The notes: generated by a model not told the origin, from the letters alone. DNA of 64,000 bases from Candidatus Sodalis endolongispinus (GCF_018777395.1 NZ_JAFJYC010000001.1:1736001-1800000); one strand, 5' to 3'; counted from the stretch's first letter, positions 38,260-53,894 are shown. A program made the numbers and translations.

Positions 38260-41200
38260 CTAATCGGCGTCGTAACCGAGATTGGGCCCCAGCCAGCTCT
38301 CTACCTCTTCCAGCGGCAGCCGTTTGCGCGCCGCATAGTCCTCCACCTGATCGCGCTGTATCTGCGCCACGGCGAAGTATTTGCTTTCAGGATGGCTGAA
38401 GTACCAGCCGGCCACATGGCAAAGGATTCCGTGAGATGCATACCGGTATGGCGCGTGGCATCCAGCAATGACCATAGGGTTTGCTTTTCAGTATGATCAG
38501 GACAAGCGGGATAGCCGGTCACCGGGCGAATACCCTGATAACTTTCACGGATCAACGCCTCGTTGCCGAGGTTTTCATTGGCGGCATAGCCCCAGTGCAC
38601 CTTACGCACCCGCTCGTGCAGATACTCGGCAAACGCCTCTGCCAGTCTATCAGCCAGCGCTTTGACCATGATTTTATTGTAATCGTCATGCTGGGCGTCA
38701 TAATCCGCCGCCAGCCTATCTTCTTCCAGACCGCCGGTGACGGCAAACGCGCCTAAATAATCCGCTTTGCCGCTGGTTTTGGGTGCCACGAAATCCGCCA
38801 AACAATAGTTGGCGAAATCGCTTTTTTCAGTTTGCTGACGCAGATGATGGGCGGTGGCCAGCCGTTCACGCCGGCTTTCATCGCGATAAATCTCAATATC
38901 GTCGCCCACCCGGTTGGCGGGGAATAACCCCACCACGCCGCGTGGCTGTAACAGCCCGTCGGCGTCAAGCTTGTCCAGCATGGCGTTGGCGTCCGCAAAC
39001 AGCCGTCGGGCTTCCTCGCCCACGACCTCATCCTGCAGAATACGCGGATACTTGCCGGCCAGCGACCAGGTCATAAAAAACGGCGTCCAATCAATATAAT
39101 TGCGCAGTGTCGCGACGGTGGCGCTGACCGCCTGCACGCCGGGCCGATGCGCTACCGGCGGGGTGTAACTCTGCCAGTCCAGCGCCAGGGCATTGCCCCG
39201 TGCCGCCTCGATGCTGACCGGAGGCGTGCGCGATTTTTTACGCCCGTGCTGCAGCCGTACCGTCTCATACTCACGACGGGTGCGCTCCACCAGCCTTTCG
39301 CGCTGCGTGTCGGACAGCAGCGCCGAGACCACGCCGACGCTGCGTGATGCGTTCTGCACTATAGAGCGTTGGCCCGCCGTAATGCGGCTAGATTTTCACC
39401 GCCGTGTGGGCTTTGGAGGTGGTTGCACCGCCAATCAACAGCGGCAGGGTAAATCCCTGTCGCTCCATTTCTTTGGCAACGCTGACCATTTCATCCAGCG
39501 ACGGCGTAATCAGCCCCGACAAACCTATAATATCCACCCGCTGCTCGCGTGCGGTCTTGAGGATTTTGTCCATCGGCACCATGACGCCGAGATCGAGAAT
39601 ATCATAGTTGTTACAGGCCAGCACCACGCCGACAATATTCTTGCCGATATCGTGCACATCGCCCTTGACGGTCGCCAACAGAATTTTGCCGGCGGCTTTA
39701 AATTCGGTTTTCCCGGCCTGGATATAAGGCTCAAGGTAGGCTACCGCCTGTTTCATCACCCGGGCCGACTTCACCACCTGCGGCAAAAACATTTTACCGG
39801 CGCCGAATAAATCCCCCACCACGTTCATGCCGGCCATCAACGGCCCTTCAATCACCTCGATTGGGCGTGACGCCTGCAGGCGTGCTTGTTCGGTATCCTG
39901 CTCGATGAATTCGGTAATGTCCTTGATAAGAGCATATTCCAGGCGTTTGCCCACCGCCCATCCTCGCCACTCCGCCTGCTGCGTCGTCGCTTCGCCATCG
40001 CCTTTGCTGTCGCGATACTCCTCGGCCAGCGCCAGCAGCCGCTCGGTACCATCCGCGCGCCGATTTAGCACCACATCTTCTACCCGCTCACGCAGCGCGG
40101 GCGGCAAATCGTCATAGATAGCCAACTGGCCGGCGTTGACGATGCCCATGTCCAGACCGTGGCGAATGGCATGATAAAGAAACACCGCGTGAATCGCTTC
40201 GCGCACGGGTTCGTATGCCGCGAAACGAAAACGAAACATTGGAAACGCCGCCGGAAATCAGCGCATGGGGCAGTTCCGCTTTGATGTCAGCGCAAGCGCC
40301 AATAAAATCCTGGGCATAGTTATTATGTTCTCCAATACCGGTCGCGACGGCGAAGATATTGGGATCGAAGATGATATCTTCCGGCGGAAAGTCCAACGTC
40401 TCGGTCAGCAGTCGGTAGGCGCGGCGGCAAATTTCGATTTTACGCGCCCGGGTGTCGGCCTGGCCGTTCTCGTCAAACGCCATTACCACCAGAGCGGCGC
40501 CATAGCGACGCACCAAGCGAGCGTGGTGAAGAAACGCCGCCTCCCCCTCTTTCATGGAAATCGAGTTAACGATGCCCTTACCCTGAATGCACTTCAGCCC
40601 CTGCTCTATTACCTGCCATTTGGAGGAGTCAATCATAATCGGCACGCGCGCAATATCCGGCTCACCGGCGATCATATGCAGGAAGCGCACCATGGCTGCC
40701 TCGGCGTCCAGCATGCCCTCGTCCATGTTGATGTCGATGATCTGCGCGCCGTTCTCCACCTGTTGGCGCGCCACCGCCAGCGCTTCGTTGTATTTCTCCT
40801 CTTTAATCAATCGGTTGAAACGTGCCGATCCGGTGACATTGGTACGCTCGCCGACGTTAACGAACAGCGACGCCGCCGTAATGTTCAGCGGCTCCAGCCC
40901 CGCAAGCCGGCAGGCAACCGGCAGCGTCGGCAGCGGCGCCACCCCCGCCACGGCGTTGGCCATCGCGGCGATATGCTCAGGCGTCGTGCCGCAGCAGCAG
41001 CCGACGATATTTAGAAAGCCGGCCTGAGCCCATTCGCCGATATGGCGCGCCATCGCCTGCGCCCCCAAATCATATTCGCCAAACGCATTGGGCAGCCCGG
41101 CATTAGGATGGGCGCTGACAAAACAATCGGCAATACGCGCCAGTTCCGCCACATATTGGCGCAGTTCATCGGGCCCCAATGCGCAGTTCAGACCGAACGA

Positions 41201-41923
41201 CAGCGGCCGCGCATGGCGCAGCGAGTTGTAAAATGCTTCGGTGGTTTGCCCGGAAAGCGTACGCCCGGAGGCATCGGTAATGGTGCCAGAAATCATCACC
41301 GGCAGGCTCTCCCCCTGAGCCTCAAATTCCATTTCCAGCGCAAAAATGGCGGCTTTGGCGTTAAGAGTGTCAAAAATGGTTTCCACCATGATCAGATCAA
41401 CGCCGCCTTCCATCAGCGCTCTGATACTCTGACGGTAAGCGTTTACTAACTGGTCAAAATCGATATTGCGGTAAGCGGGATCGTTCACATCGGGTGAGAT
41501 AGAGGCGGTGCGGTTGGTCGGACCCAACACGCCCGCGACATAACGTGGCTTATCCGGCGTACGTGCGCTCTAGGCGTCCGCGCATTCCCGCGCCAGACGG
41601 GCGGCGGCGAGGTTGATTTCGCTCACCAGCGATTCCATCTGGTAGTCGGCCATCGTGATAGTGGTAGCGTTGAAGGTATTGGTTTCAAGAATATCGGCCC
41701 CGGCGGCCAGATAGGCCTCATGAATGGCACTGATGACATCGGGTTTGCTCAACACCAGCAAGTCATTATTGCCTTTCACATCGCATGGCCAGTCCGCGAA
41801 GCGTTGTCCGCGGTAATCCTCTTCTTCAAGCTGATAACTCTGGATCATGGTGCCCATGCCGCCGTCCAGCACCATTATCCGCTGCGCCAGCGTGGCGCTC
41901 AGTTCGTTAATCCGATTTGTCAC
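38260..41923 (-). pseudogene. metH: Cobalamin-dependent methionine synthase, multiply broken
   Basis: All four domains are recognisable from [20 protein letters not shown] to the C-terminal GPNLGYDAD. Lesions are as follows. A TAG at 41570-41572 replaces the Trp of the DEW-type segment before [14 protein letters not shown] frameshift near 40225 follows [13 protein letters not shown] at 39388-39390 follows HTAVKI, and a frameshift near 39360 precedes QNASRSVGVV. A frameshift near 38410 precedes [15 protein letters not shown]. The B12 motif [14 protein letters not shown] is intact in sequence. MetH methylates homocysteine using methyltetrahydrofolate. The number of lesions suggests relatively old loss. 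Neighbouring metA is also damaged. Confidence 0.97.
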
Positions 41924-42219
41924 GATGATATCATTTATCGCCGATAAAAAGCGGCATTCCGCCGGAAACAGGGCAATATCCTAGCACAGGTTGATAATGA
42001 ACCCAGGCATCGCGGCATGAGACTTTTTCAGCCAGCGGCGGGGTTGTCTAACGTTTTGTTAAGCGTGGGGAACATAATGTTTTATCGACGGTGAAATGTT
42101 TGATGTTGATCACAGTTAAACATTTATTACGTCATAATGGTTGAAACCTCATGAAAAGCGCGCACAATGTTACCGGTAACATCATTGTGTTCTAAATTAT
42201 TGCTCCCGGAGCTCTGCCT
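41924..42219. other. Divergent gap between metH and gntK
   Basis: AT-rich regulatory region between divergent genes. It contains the GntR operator at 42167-42182 and no coding frame. Confidence 0.6.
42167..42182. promoter_or_regulatory. GntR operator upstream of gntK
   Basis: ATGTTACCGGTAACAT is a perfect 16-base palindrome matching the GntR operator ATGTTACC(C/G)(G/C)GTAACAT-type consensus. It lies 38 bases before the gntK start, as expected for gluconate-inducible control. The site is intact though the gene is not. Confidence 0.8.
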
Positions 42220-42752
42220 ATGACCACCCAAACTCAAAACCATATTTTCGTCCTGATGGGCGTGTCAGGCAGCGGCAAATCCGTTGTGGCCACCGCGCCC
42301 TGTCCCGTGAGCTGTCCGCGGCGTTTCTTGACGGCGATTTTCTTCATCCGCGCGCCAACATCGATAAAATGTCCGCCGGGCATGCGCTCAACGACGATGA
42401 CCGAGCCCCGTGGCTAGGCGCCGTCAATGACGCTGCTTTCGCTATGCAGCGTACCAACGCCATCTCCATTATCGTGTGTTCGGCACTGAAAAAGCATTAC
42501 CGCGACCGGTTGCGTGCAGGGAACCCCTATTTGTCATTCATCTATTTAAAAGGGCACGTTGAGGTTATCGAGGCACGCATGAAAGCCCGTAAAGGGCACT
42601 TCTTTAAACCGCAAATGCTGGTGTCCCAATTCGAGACCCTGGAAGAGCCAGGCAGCGACGAGCCGGATGTACATGCCATTAATATCGATCAGCCGCTGGA
42701 TGAGGTCATTGCCGATACCGTTGCCTGGATCCGGAGCGCCACCGCCGGCTGA
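42220..42752 (+). pseudogene. gntK: Gluconokinase, frameshifted
   Basis: ATG 42220 begins MTTQTQNHIFVLMGVSGSGK with the P-loop GVSGSGKS. A base change in the frame near 42295 follows VVATA; the expected LSRELSAAFLDGDFLHPRAN is in another frame and joins the open stretch MSAGHALNDDDRAPWLGAVN to 42752. SALKKHYRDRLR and FETLEEPGSDEPDV match E. coli GntK. The enzyme phosphorylates gluconate to 6-phosphogluconate. With edd also broken downstream, this route is lost. Confidence 0.9.
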
Positions 42753-43135
42753 GTCCTCGCCGTGCCGGGCATAAGGCACATGGTTTGTCCACGGCGACGC
42801 CCGTGCGCCGGCGGCAGAAAAAAACCTCAGTCCGCAGGCTGATGTTAGCCAGGCCCAGCATGGAGGTGGGCTCTGTTCCCTTCGGTTGGCAAACCGGATA
42901 CGGATTACCGTCAAAGATAAACGAGGTGATCGCCGCGCAACAACGTCCCTTATGCGGAATGTTTGGTCTGCGTTAGCTGAATCGTTTCATGGATTAGGCC
43001 CGGCTTTCCCGTCTGGCGCAATAGCCGCGGGTTGCGCGGTGAATAATAATCAACGGTATTACCCTATTGTCATTCGACTCTTAGCCGCCAGCACCAGGAC
43101 GCGAAGAGAATGACGCGGTAGTCAGTGAGAAAGGT
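42753..43135. other. Gap between gntK and edd
   Basis: No reading frame with a ribosome site was recognised on either strand. Short GC-rich frames here look random. A GAGAAAGGT ribosome site serves edd at the right end. Confidence 0.5.
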
Positions 43136-44947
43136 ATGAATGCCACTTTACAACGCGTAACCCAACGCATTATCGACCGCTCGCGCGCCAGCCGCGATGC
43201 CTATTTGACCCGAATTGACGTCGCGCGCCGCCAGACCGTCCACCGCGCACAGCTGTCATGCGGCAATCTGGCGCACGTCTTCGCTGCCTGCCAACCTGGC
43301 GATAAGGCGGCACTGAAAAGTCTGACCCATAGCGATATCGCCATCATCAACGCCTATAACGATATGCTTTCCGCCCATCAGCCTTACGAGCATTACCCGC
43401 AGCGGTTAAAACAGGCCCTGCAGGGGGTCGGGGCGGTAGGTCAAGTGGCCACAGGCGTACCGGCAATGTGCGATGGCGTCACCCAGGGCCAGGATGGTAT
43501 GGAATTATCGTTGATGAGCCGCGAAATCATCGCCATGTCGGCGGCCATTGGCCTGTCGCATAACATGTTTGATGGCGCGCTCTATCTGGGCATCTGCGAC
43601 AAAATCGTCCCCGGTCTGGTGATGGCGGCACTCTCGTTCGGTCATTTGCCCTCGGTATTTGTTCCCGCCGGTCCGATGCCCACCGGGCTGCCGAATAAAG
43701 AAAAAGTGCGTATCCGCCAGCTTTATGCCGAGGGTAAGGTAGATCGCCAGGCGATGTCGGAAGCGGAAGCCGCTTCCTACCATAGCGCCGGCACCTGCAC
43801 ATTTTACGGCACCGCCAACTCTAACCAGATGGTGATGGAAATGATGGGCCTGCATCTGCCCGGCTCTTCCTTTATTCAGCCGGACAGTCCGCTCCGCGAC
43901 GCGCTGACCGATGCGGCGGCAATACAGGTGACGCGATTAACCGAAATCAGCGGCAACTATTTACCTATCGGTAAGCTGGTGGATGAAAAGGTCGTGGTCA
44001 ATGGTATCGTGGCGCTACTGGCGACCGGCGGTTCAACCAACCATACCCTACATTTGGTGGCCATGGCCCGCGCCGCCGGCATCATCATTAACTGGGACGA
44101 CTTCTCTGAGTTGTAGGATGCGGTACCGCTTCTTGCCAGGATATACCCTAACGGGCCGGCGGATATAAACCAATTCCATGCCGCAGGCGGCGTTGCGCTG
44201 CTGGTGCGCGAGATGCTGTCCGGCGGATTATTACATGAAGACGTGCATACCATTGCCGGTTTCGGCCTAAGCCACTATACCCTTGAGCCGTGGCTGGATG
44301 AAGGCCGGTTGGCCTGGCGCGATGGCCCGACGGCTTCGCTGGATGCGGCCATTATCGCCAGCGTCGAGCGTCCCTTTGCGCCCCACGGCGGTACCAAAGT
44401 ACTTGACGGCAATCTTGGCCGTGCGGTAATGAAAACCTCCGCCGTGCCCGAGGAAAATCTTATTATCGAAGCACCGGCGATGGTATTTGCAAGTCAGCAC
44501 GACGTCGGTCCGGCGTTCGACGCCGGCTTACTGAACAAAGACTGCGTAGTGGTGGTTCGTTATCAAGGGCCACGCGCCAACGGCATGCCGGAACTCCATA
44601 AGCTGATGCCGCCGCTGGGCGTATTACTGGATCGCGGCTACAAGGTGGCGTTAGTGACCGATGGCCGTCTTTCTGGCGCCTCGGGCAAGGTGCCGTCTGC
44701 CATTCATGTGACGCCGGAAGCGGTTAACGGCGGTCTGCTCGGCAAAATCCGCAATGGCGATAGCGTGCGGGTAAATGGCAAAACGGGCGAGCTGACGTTG
44801 CTGGTGGATGAAGCGGAATTGGCGCTGCGCCAAGTAGCGTTACCGGATCTCTCAGCGTGTGCGGTGGGGTGCGGCCGCGAACTGTTCGGCGCGCTGCGCC
44901 AGCAGCTGTCCGGCGCCGAACAGGGCGCCATCTGCATCGCCTATTAA
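43136..44947 (+). pseudogene. edd: Phosphogluconate dehydratase, one amber codon
   Basis: The IlvD/Edd family protein is complete over 603 codons from [20 protein letters not shown]. The iron-sulfur-cluster segments [19 protein letters not shown] and [15 protein letters not shown] are present, with GLPGSSF-type segments and the C-terminal TDGRLSGASGKVPSAIHVTP. A TAG at 44114-44116 follows NWDDFSEL, where E. coli has Ser. Nothing else is wrong, so the loss looks very recent. Edd converts 6-phosphogluconate to KDPG, the first Entner-Doudoroff step. eda does not follow. Confidence 0.93.
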
Positions 44948-45141
44948 TCCCCCCGGCCGCCAGACGGTGGCGCGGGATGACGAAAAGGATGCAACAACCG
45001 GTCAAAGCAACGAATGCGCAACCCGGTAAAAGCGGCGGACGAGCCAGCCGGTAATATCGGCAGGTGAAGTGCCTGGTAAAAGCGGCTTCGATCCATGCCG
45101 GCGTCTGTGCTTAGGATAATAATGCGCAGGCCGAAGAAAGC

Positions 45142-45915
45142 CTATTCTAGCGTCGGATTCATCCGCCGTAGATCGAACGGCGTTATCTGATAGACGTAGT
45201 AGTTGAGCCAGTTGGCAAACAGCAAATGGCCATGGCTGCGCCAGCTGGCTTTTGGCGTAAGATCGGGGTTATCTTGCGGGAAATAATTAACCGGCAGCAT
45301 TGGGTTTAGACCGGTTTCCCGATCGCGGTGATATTCGCTGGCCAAAGTCAGCGCATCATATTCGGGATGGCCGGTGACAAACGCCAGACGCTTATCCTGC
45401 GTGTGATGCTGATACACACCCGCGAGTTTCCGCTGGCGGGTCATCTTGGGAATGCCGTAAAGGATATTCAGCGCCGCTTGCACCGCCCAACAGACAAACA
45501 GCGTAGACGTCACATGATCGCGTGCCCAGTGCAGCACCCGGTCAATCTGCGGCCAAAATACGACATCACGAAAATCCACCAGGCCAAGTGGTGCACCGGT
45601 CACCACCAAGCCATCGAAATTATCATGTTGAATGTCTTCAAAGTTACAGTAAAAGTTATTCAAATGCTCGGCGGGCGTATTTTTGGATTCTCGGCTGTCG
45701 ATGCGCAGCAGTTGAATATCCACCTGCAGCGGCGAATTGGATAATAAACGCAGGAATTGATTTTCAGTTTCGATTTTCTTCGGCATCAGATTGAGGATCA
45801 GCACTTTCAACGGGCGTATTTCCTGCGTGCTGGCGCGCGAGGACGTCATCACAAAGACATTTTCATTACGCAGAAAATTCACTGCAGGTAACTCGTCAAA
45901 TACCCGAATCGGCAT
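45142..45915 (-). CDS. metA: Homoserine O-succinyltransferase with 52-codon in-frame deletion
   Basis: ATG 45915 ([20 protein letters not shown]) is the family start, preceded by GAGG. The frame is open for 257 codons against 309 in E. coli. The match is strong except that about 52 residues are missing between GVYQHH and [14 protein letters not shown] (junction near 45403). The nucleophile Cys ([11 protein letters not shown]) and the HPE catalytic pair are kept. The deleted part forms surface and active-site-lining segments, so activity is doubtful. MetA begins methionine synthesis from homoserine. Its frame being intact while a third of the C-domain is missing is unusual among the broken genes here. 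Confidence 0.9.
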   Translation of the reverse strand: MPIRVFDELPAVNFLRNENVFVMTSSRASTQEIRPLKVLILNLMPKKIETENQFLRLLSNSPLQVDIQLLRIDSRESKNTPAEHLNNFYCNFEDIQHDNFDGLVVTGAPLGLVDFRDVVFWPQIDRVLHWARDHVTSTLFVCWAVQAALNILYGIPKMTRQRKLAGVYQHHTQDKRLAFVTGHPEYDALTLASEYHRDRETGLNPMLPVNYFPQDNPDLTPKASWRSHGHLLFANWLNYYVYQITPFDLRRMNPTLE

Positions 45916-45932
45916 AACCTTAAATCCTCGAA

Positions 45933-45954
45933 GCATACGTTTAGACATCCAGAT
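45933..45954 (-). promoter_or_regulatory. Possible MetJ (met box) site upstream of metA
   Basis: On the minus strand ATCTGGATGTCTAAACGTAT contains two consecutive eight-base units resembling the AGACGTCT met box (ATGTCTAA-type matches), just upstream of the metA start. The match is moderate. Confidence 0.35.
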
Positions 45955-46734
45955 GCCTGAAGATAGCCGTTTTGCTATCGGTTGTCGAGTTCTCAGCCAT
46001 TAGTTGAAGATGTTTCATCTTATCCTGGAAAATGCATTAGCGCGATCTCATCTGGCAGGGTGGCCCGCCCGCCTTGCGCGCTTGAGATCCATCGCAGCTT
46101 GTGCGGCAGGTGCATAAGGCCACTGCCATGCCCGGAGGAAAACTATCGCGGTCTTCACCGAGGCCGAAAAGCGGCCTGGCCGGCAAGAGACGCGCCGCAC
46201 AGGTCCGAAGAGGAATTTGACCTGGCAGCCCGACGGTACCTATATTCTGCTCTCTGTCCTGTTGATTGCCGTTTGCGCTGTTAATTGCTATTGCCGCTGT
46301 TGCCTGCCCTCGGTGCTGTTACTGACATCCCGTCTTTACAAACTTTCCGCGTAACGGCAAGGAAAAGTCGCCACAGCCCATGCTTCAGTCAAGAATAGTG
46401 TCGATGCCGACGTCACGGTTACGGTTACGGCCGATCTTAGGCGTCGCTGATTTCACCGCGCAGATTAAGCCCTGAACCGACTGCATTTTCTCAAGCATCA
46501 CGCCGTTATCGAACACTTCACGGCATGCACGATTGGGCTTTTTGGCCTTTAGCGTTTCAGAGATATTTTTAACATGATAAGGTTACACAGAACCGGGTAT
46601 GGAAATATATGGCGCTAATCACGGGGGAGGAGGTCTACTGCCGCCAGCGAGACAGCACCGCGATAGCCAGACGGGCTAATGGCGATACCCGGCCGGTTTA
46701 AACCGGCCGGAATCATATTTTATGAGCAGAACAA
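45949..46734. other. Gap upstream of metA, with a possible coding remnant
   Basis: Nearly 800 bases without a convincing gene. On the minus strand 46575-46385 is open and reads ISETLKAKKPNRACREVF, then DNGVMLEKMQSVQGLICAVK, ending before a stop at 46385. It looks protein-like, but I do not recognise it and no clear start is seen. The rest appears random. E. coli has aceB next to metA; no aceB sequence was recognised. Confidence 0.4.
46689..46710. other. Perfect 22-base palindrome
   Basis: CCGGCCGGTTTAAACCGGCCGG lies 25 bases past the end of the lipoprotein gene (minus strand). It can form a strong hairpin but lacks a T-run on either strand. Confidence 0.7.
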
Positions 46735-47160
46735 TCAGTTAAGGCTCCAGTAGTCCACCGTATTGTTGTTATCAAAGGTGACGTATAAACGTTTACCACG
46801 GATTTCAGTATTGCCACTCATTTTCCCGGAAACTTTATTCGCCTGAGAAGATGCTGAATCTGCCATACTCGCCATCCCTAATGCACTGGAAATCGCACTC
46901 GCTCCAGGGATATAGTTTGTCAGGCTAGAGGCATCATTCAAATTACCGTTTTTGTAATAGACCCAAGTGACGCCACCGGAAGATTTTTGATTGTCATCAG
47001 GTACGCCATACAAACTCTGCACCTGACTTTGTGTTGTTTTCCCTTTAACGATATGCGACTCGACATAGGAGGTACTGAATTTGTCTTCTCCTCCCGTCAT
47101 TCCACCCGAGCAGGCGCTAAGAGAAAGAATCACCGCTAAGACAAACCATGCCTTTTTCAT
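46735..47160 (-). CDS. BamE/SmpA-like small outer-membrane lipoprotein
   Basis: The 141-residue product has a clear lipoprotein signal (MKKAWFVLAVILSLSACSGG, lipobox LSAC). It continues with VESHIVKGKTTQSQVQSLYG and PDDNQKSSGGVTWVYYKNGN, the helix and beta-hairpin pattern of SmpA/OmlA-like (BamE-fold) lipoproteins. The C-terminal half is Ser/Ala-rich and ends VTFDNNNTVDYWSLN. BamE-fold proteins are often periplasm-facing lipoproteins; this one is not BamE itself. AGGAGATAAAA precedes the ATG. AT-richer than its neighbours, perhaps acquired. The frame is intact. Confidence 0.78.
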   Translation of the reverse strand: MKKAWFVLAVILSLSACSGGMTGGEDKFSTSYVESHIVKGKTTQSQVQSLYGVPDDNQKSSGGVTWVYYKNGNLNDASSLTNYIPGASAISSALGMASMADSASSQANKVSGKMSGNTEIRGKRLYVTFDNNNTVDYWSLN

Positions 47161-47923
47161 TTTTATCTCCTGGTATTTCGACTAGGCAAGCAGCAAACAC
47201 GAGGAAAGCCATCCCTATTTTTTTGTAACATAAAACCAAATAATCTCCAACATATTATCTTCACGTTCTTATGGTGTTGCAGCTATCTGTTGATTAGTCA
47301 CATTATTTATAACGAGTTTAGGAAGCCATAAGCGCAACAAATGTCAGTAAATCGTTAAAGGCTTTGTCCGTTGTGGCATAAGTCGAGGAGCGGTAAATAG
47401 CCATTTTCATTCTCCGTTTCGCTGGAATTAACGTTATGCGGCGGCAACGCCCATTCTCGGTGCTATGAACGCGCGGAAAATTTCATCTATTGAGAAAAAA
47501 GTATTTTTTTAACATGCAAATAAATCGCTTTACCGTCTAAATATATTGCATCGGTAGACTTTGATAGCATCAATATCTGTTATTGTTAAAGAGATAGGCG
47601 ATGAAAAGATCGTAGCGCTCTATCGCATGGCGACCATTATATCTCGCAAAACACGTTCTTTAGGCAACCGGTCGTATGACATATATAGCTGTACCGTTAA
47701 TGATCTTTTCCTACCACTATTTTTGCAGGCAAAAAGGTCAGTGATACTCTAAACCACGGCACGTTAACCATCCGAAACACTTTATACGGACCCTTCGATC
47801 TCACGCTGATCCAGAACGACCTTAAAGCAGCGCTACCTGACCCCGTGCGACAGTCGACGCCTACCCATTGGCTATGCCTGTGGCGCACTGCCTGTTGCGG
47901 CGCCGGCCCGCCGTGGCCCACAA
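47161..47923. other. AT-rich gap between the lipoprotein gene and the rRNA operon end
   Basis: Mostly AT-rich with no convincing gene. The first 100 bases hold the lipoprotein promoter. A plus-strand frame at 47561-47752 starts with TTG, has no ribosome site and is not convincing. Downstream of rrn operons E. coli carries different genes; none is recognised. Confidence 0.5.
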
Positions 47924-47956
47924 AAACAAAAAGCCCCCTGCTGACGCAGAGGGCTC
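47924..47956 (-). terminator. rRNA operon terminator
   Basis: On the minus strand GAGCCCTCTGCGTCAGCAGGGGGC is a strong stem-loop followed by TTTTTGTTTTTG, about 50 bases past the 5S gene. Confidence 0.92.
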
Positions 47957-48002
47957 GTTGAACCTGCTTGTCACCCCGTGCTGACCCGGTGCGACGTATT
48001 GG

Positions 48003-48122
48003 ATGCCTGGCAGCTCCCTACTCTCGCATGGGGAGACCCCACACTACCATCGGCGCTACGGCGTTTCACTTCTGAGTTCTGCATGGGGTCAGGTGGGACC
48101 ACCGCGCTAGTGCCGCCAGGCA
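48003..48122 (-). rRNA. rrf: 5S ribosomal RNA
   Basis: The minus strand reads TGCCTGGCGGCACTAGCGCG to CGAGAGTAGGGAGCTGCCAGGCA, about 120 bases, with the complementary ends of helix I (TGCCTGGC/GCCAGGCA). It is downstream of 23S as expected. Confidence 0.96.
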
Positions 48123-48301
48123 AATTCTCTCTCCGTGCCGCTCCCGCCGCACAGACTGCTCTTGCCGCCCGACCATCACTTGCGTGACCGTCGGGCATTA
48201 TCCGGAACATCGCTGATATCGTCTCGTCTCTTGCGTTTTTGACGTCAACGTTCGCTTTCGCTCTCGTCTCGCACACGCTCTCAAACAGCTCAGGTGTTGT
48301 A

Positions 48302-51301
<3,000 letters not shown>

Positions 51302-51633
51302 TCACAACCCTGAGCTGTCTGCACCTTGTCCGACAGGCTGCACGACCGAAATCCGGCGTTGCGCGGTACTCGGCATCCTCATGGACATACAGTCCACCGC
51401 GGTGCCTGCGTGCCGTGCGCCTGGGCTTTCAGCCGTTCGCGCCGTCTCGCTCGAGTATCGCCATACAGGCGAGACCCGGCGTAGTCTGCGAAGACCGCGC
51501 GGAGACAACAGTGCCTGTCGCGCTACAGTGATAACGCTTACGCGTTATCTCAGGTTTGCTTACTTCGTTTGAGAGACTCGCATACTGAGTTTGCACTTCA
51601 GCATGTGTTTCAAATTTTCAGCTTGTTCCGGAT

Positions 51634-51645
51634 TGTTAAAGAGCG
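51634..51645 (-). promoter_or_regulatory. boxA antitermination site in the 16S-23S spacer
   Basis: Minus-strand GCTCTTTAACAAT matches the rrn boxA core TGCTCTTTAACA, after the tRNA-Glu gene. It recruits Nus factors for rRNA antitermination. Confidence 0.75.
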
Positions 51646-51693
51646 GTATTTCGCAGCTCGCTTGATAAACGCGCTCTGAAATAAAAAGCAAAG

Positions 51694-51769
51694 TGGCGTC
51701 CCCTAGGGGGTTCGAACCCCTGTTACCGCCGTGAAAGGGCAGTGTCCTAGGCCACTAGACGAAGGGGAC
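51694..51769 (-). tRNA. gltT: tRNA-Glu (anticodon TTC)
   Basis: The 76-base minus-strand sequence starts GTCCCCTTCGTCTAGTGGCC, has CCCTTTCACGG around the TTC anticodon, GGTTCGAACCCC in the T arm and an encoded CCA end. It matches E. coli tRNA-Glu, including its place in the 16S-23S spacer. Gene symbol given by rrn spacer convention. Confidence 0.97.
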
Positions 51770-51988
51770 ACGAAAACGCGGGCAACGTATCGCATGACTT
51801 TTACGCGGCAGAGACCGCTTTAAGTCAGGTAACCCTGACCGCAAAAGCGCCGTTAACGTCGTCGCCCAGCCGCCGATAGCTTTACCCCCGTTCGCCAGGC
51901 GAACAGGAAAAAGCCGCCGACGGGCTGCTTTGCTCGTGACAGTTATCAGACAATCTGTGTGGACACGTCACTTAACGTATCGTTTTGA

Positions 51989-53530
<1,542 letters not shown>

Positions 53531-53653
53531 AAGCTTGATGCTCAAAGAATTAAAACCGGTATTCATAAGAATATTCGTTGTTCACTCTTCAAGACTCGAT
53601 ATTTCGTGTATCGATATCGTCTTGTGAGTGCCCACACAGATTGTCTGATAAAT

Positions 53654-53665
53654 TGTTAAAGAGCA
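53654..53665 (-). promoter_or_regulatory. boxA antitermination site in the rrn leader
   Basis: Minus-strand TGCTCTTTAACA is the exact rrn boxA core, downstream of promoter P2 and upstream of 16S. Confidence 0.85.
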
Positions 53666-53704
53666 GTGCCGGGAGGCTGTTTTCTCGACCGGCGCGGGCG
53701 GCGT

Positions 53705-53732
53705 ATATTACGCCTTCCTCTTACAGAGTCAA
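53705..53732 (-). promoter_or_regulatory. rrn promoter P2
   Basis: On the minus strand -35 TTGACT (53732-53727) and -10 TAATAT (53710-53705) are 16 bases apart, followed by a GC-rich discriminator. Confidence 0.82.
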
Positions 53733-53813
53733 GCTTTTATTCTCCCGTAGCGGGCTGCCTGCCTCTGGCTGAGCCGGTGCGCCGCAGCGACTGTTCCCGG
53801 TCAGCAGAGGCGC

Positions 53814-53841
53814 ATTATAGGGCCTTCACCGCCGTTGACAA
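53814..53841 (-). promoter_or_regulatory. rrn promoter P1 with AT-rich upstream element
   Basis: On the minus strand -35 TTGTCA (53841-53836) and -10 TATAAT (53819-53814) are separated by 16 bases, with a GCGCC discriminator as in growth-rate-controlled rrn P1 promoters. Upstream (53842-53880) is an A/T-rich UP-element-like stretch. Confidence 0.88.
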
Positions 53842-53894
53842 GAATAAATAACTAAAATAGTTTTAATTGGTTTTTTTTCAGCAAAAAGCCCCGT

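Noticed and set aside
47561..47752. 63-codon plus-strand frame in the gap before the rRNA operon
   Set aside because: It starts at TTG without a ribosome site and resembles nothing known; AT-rich chance frame is likelier.
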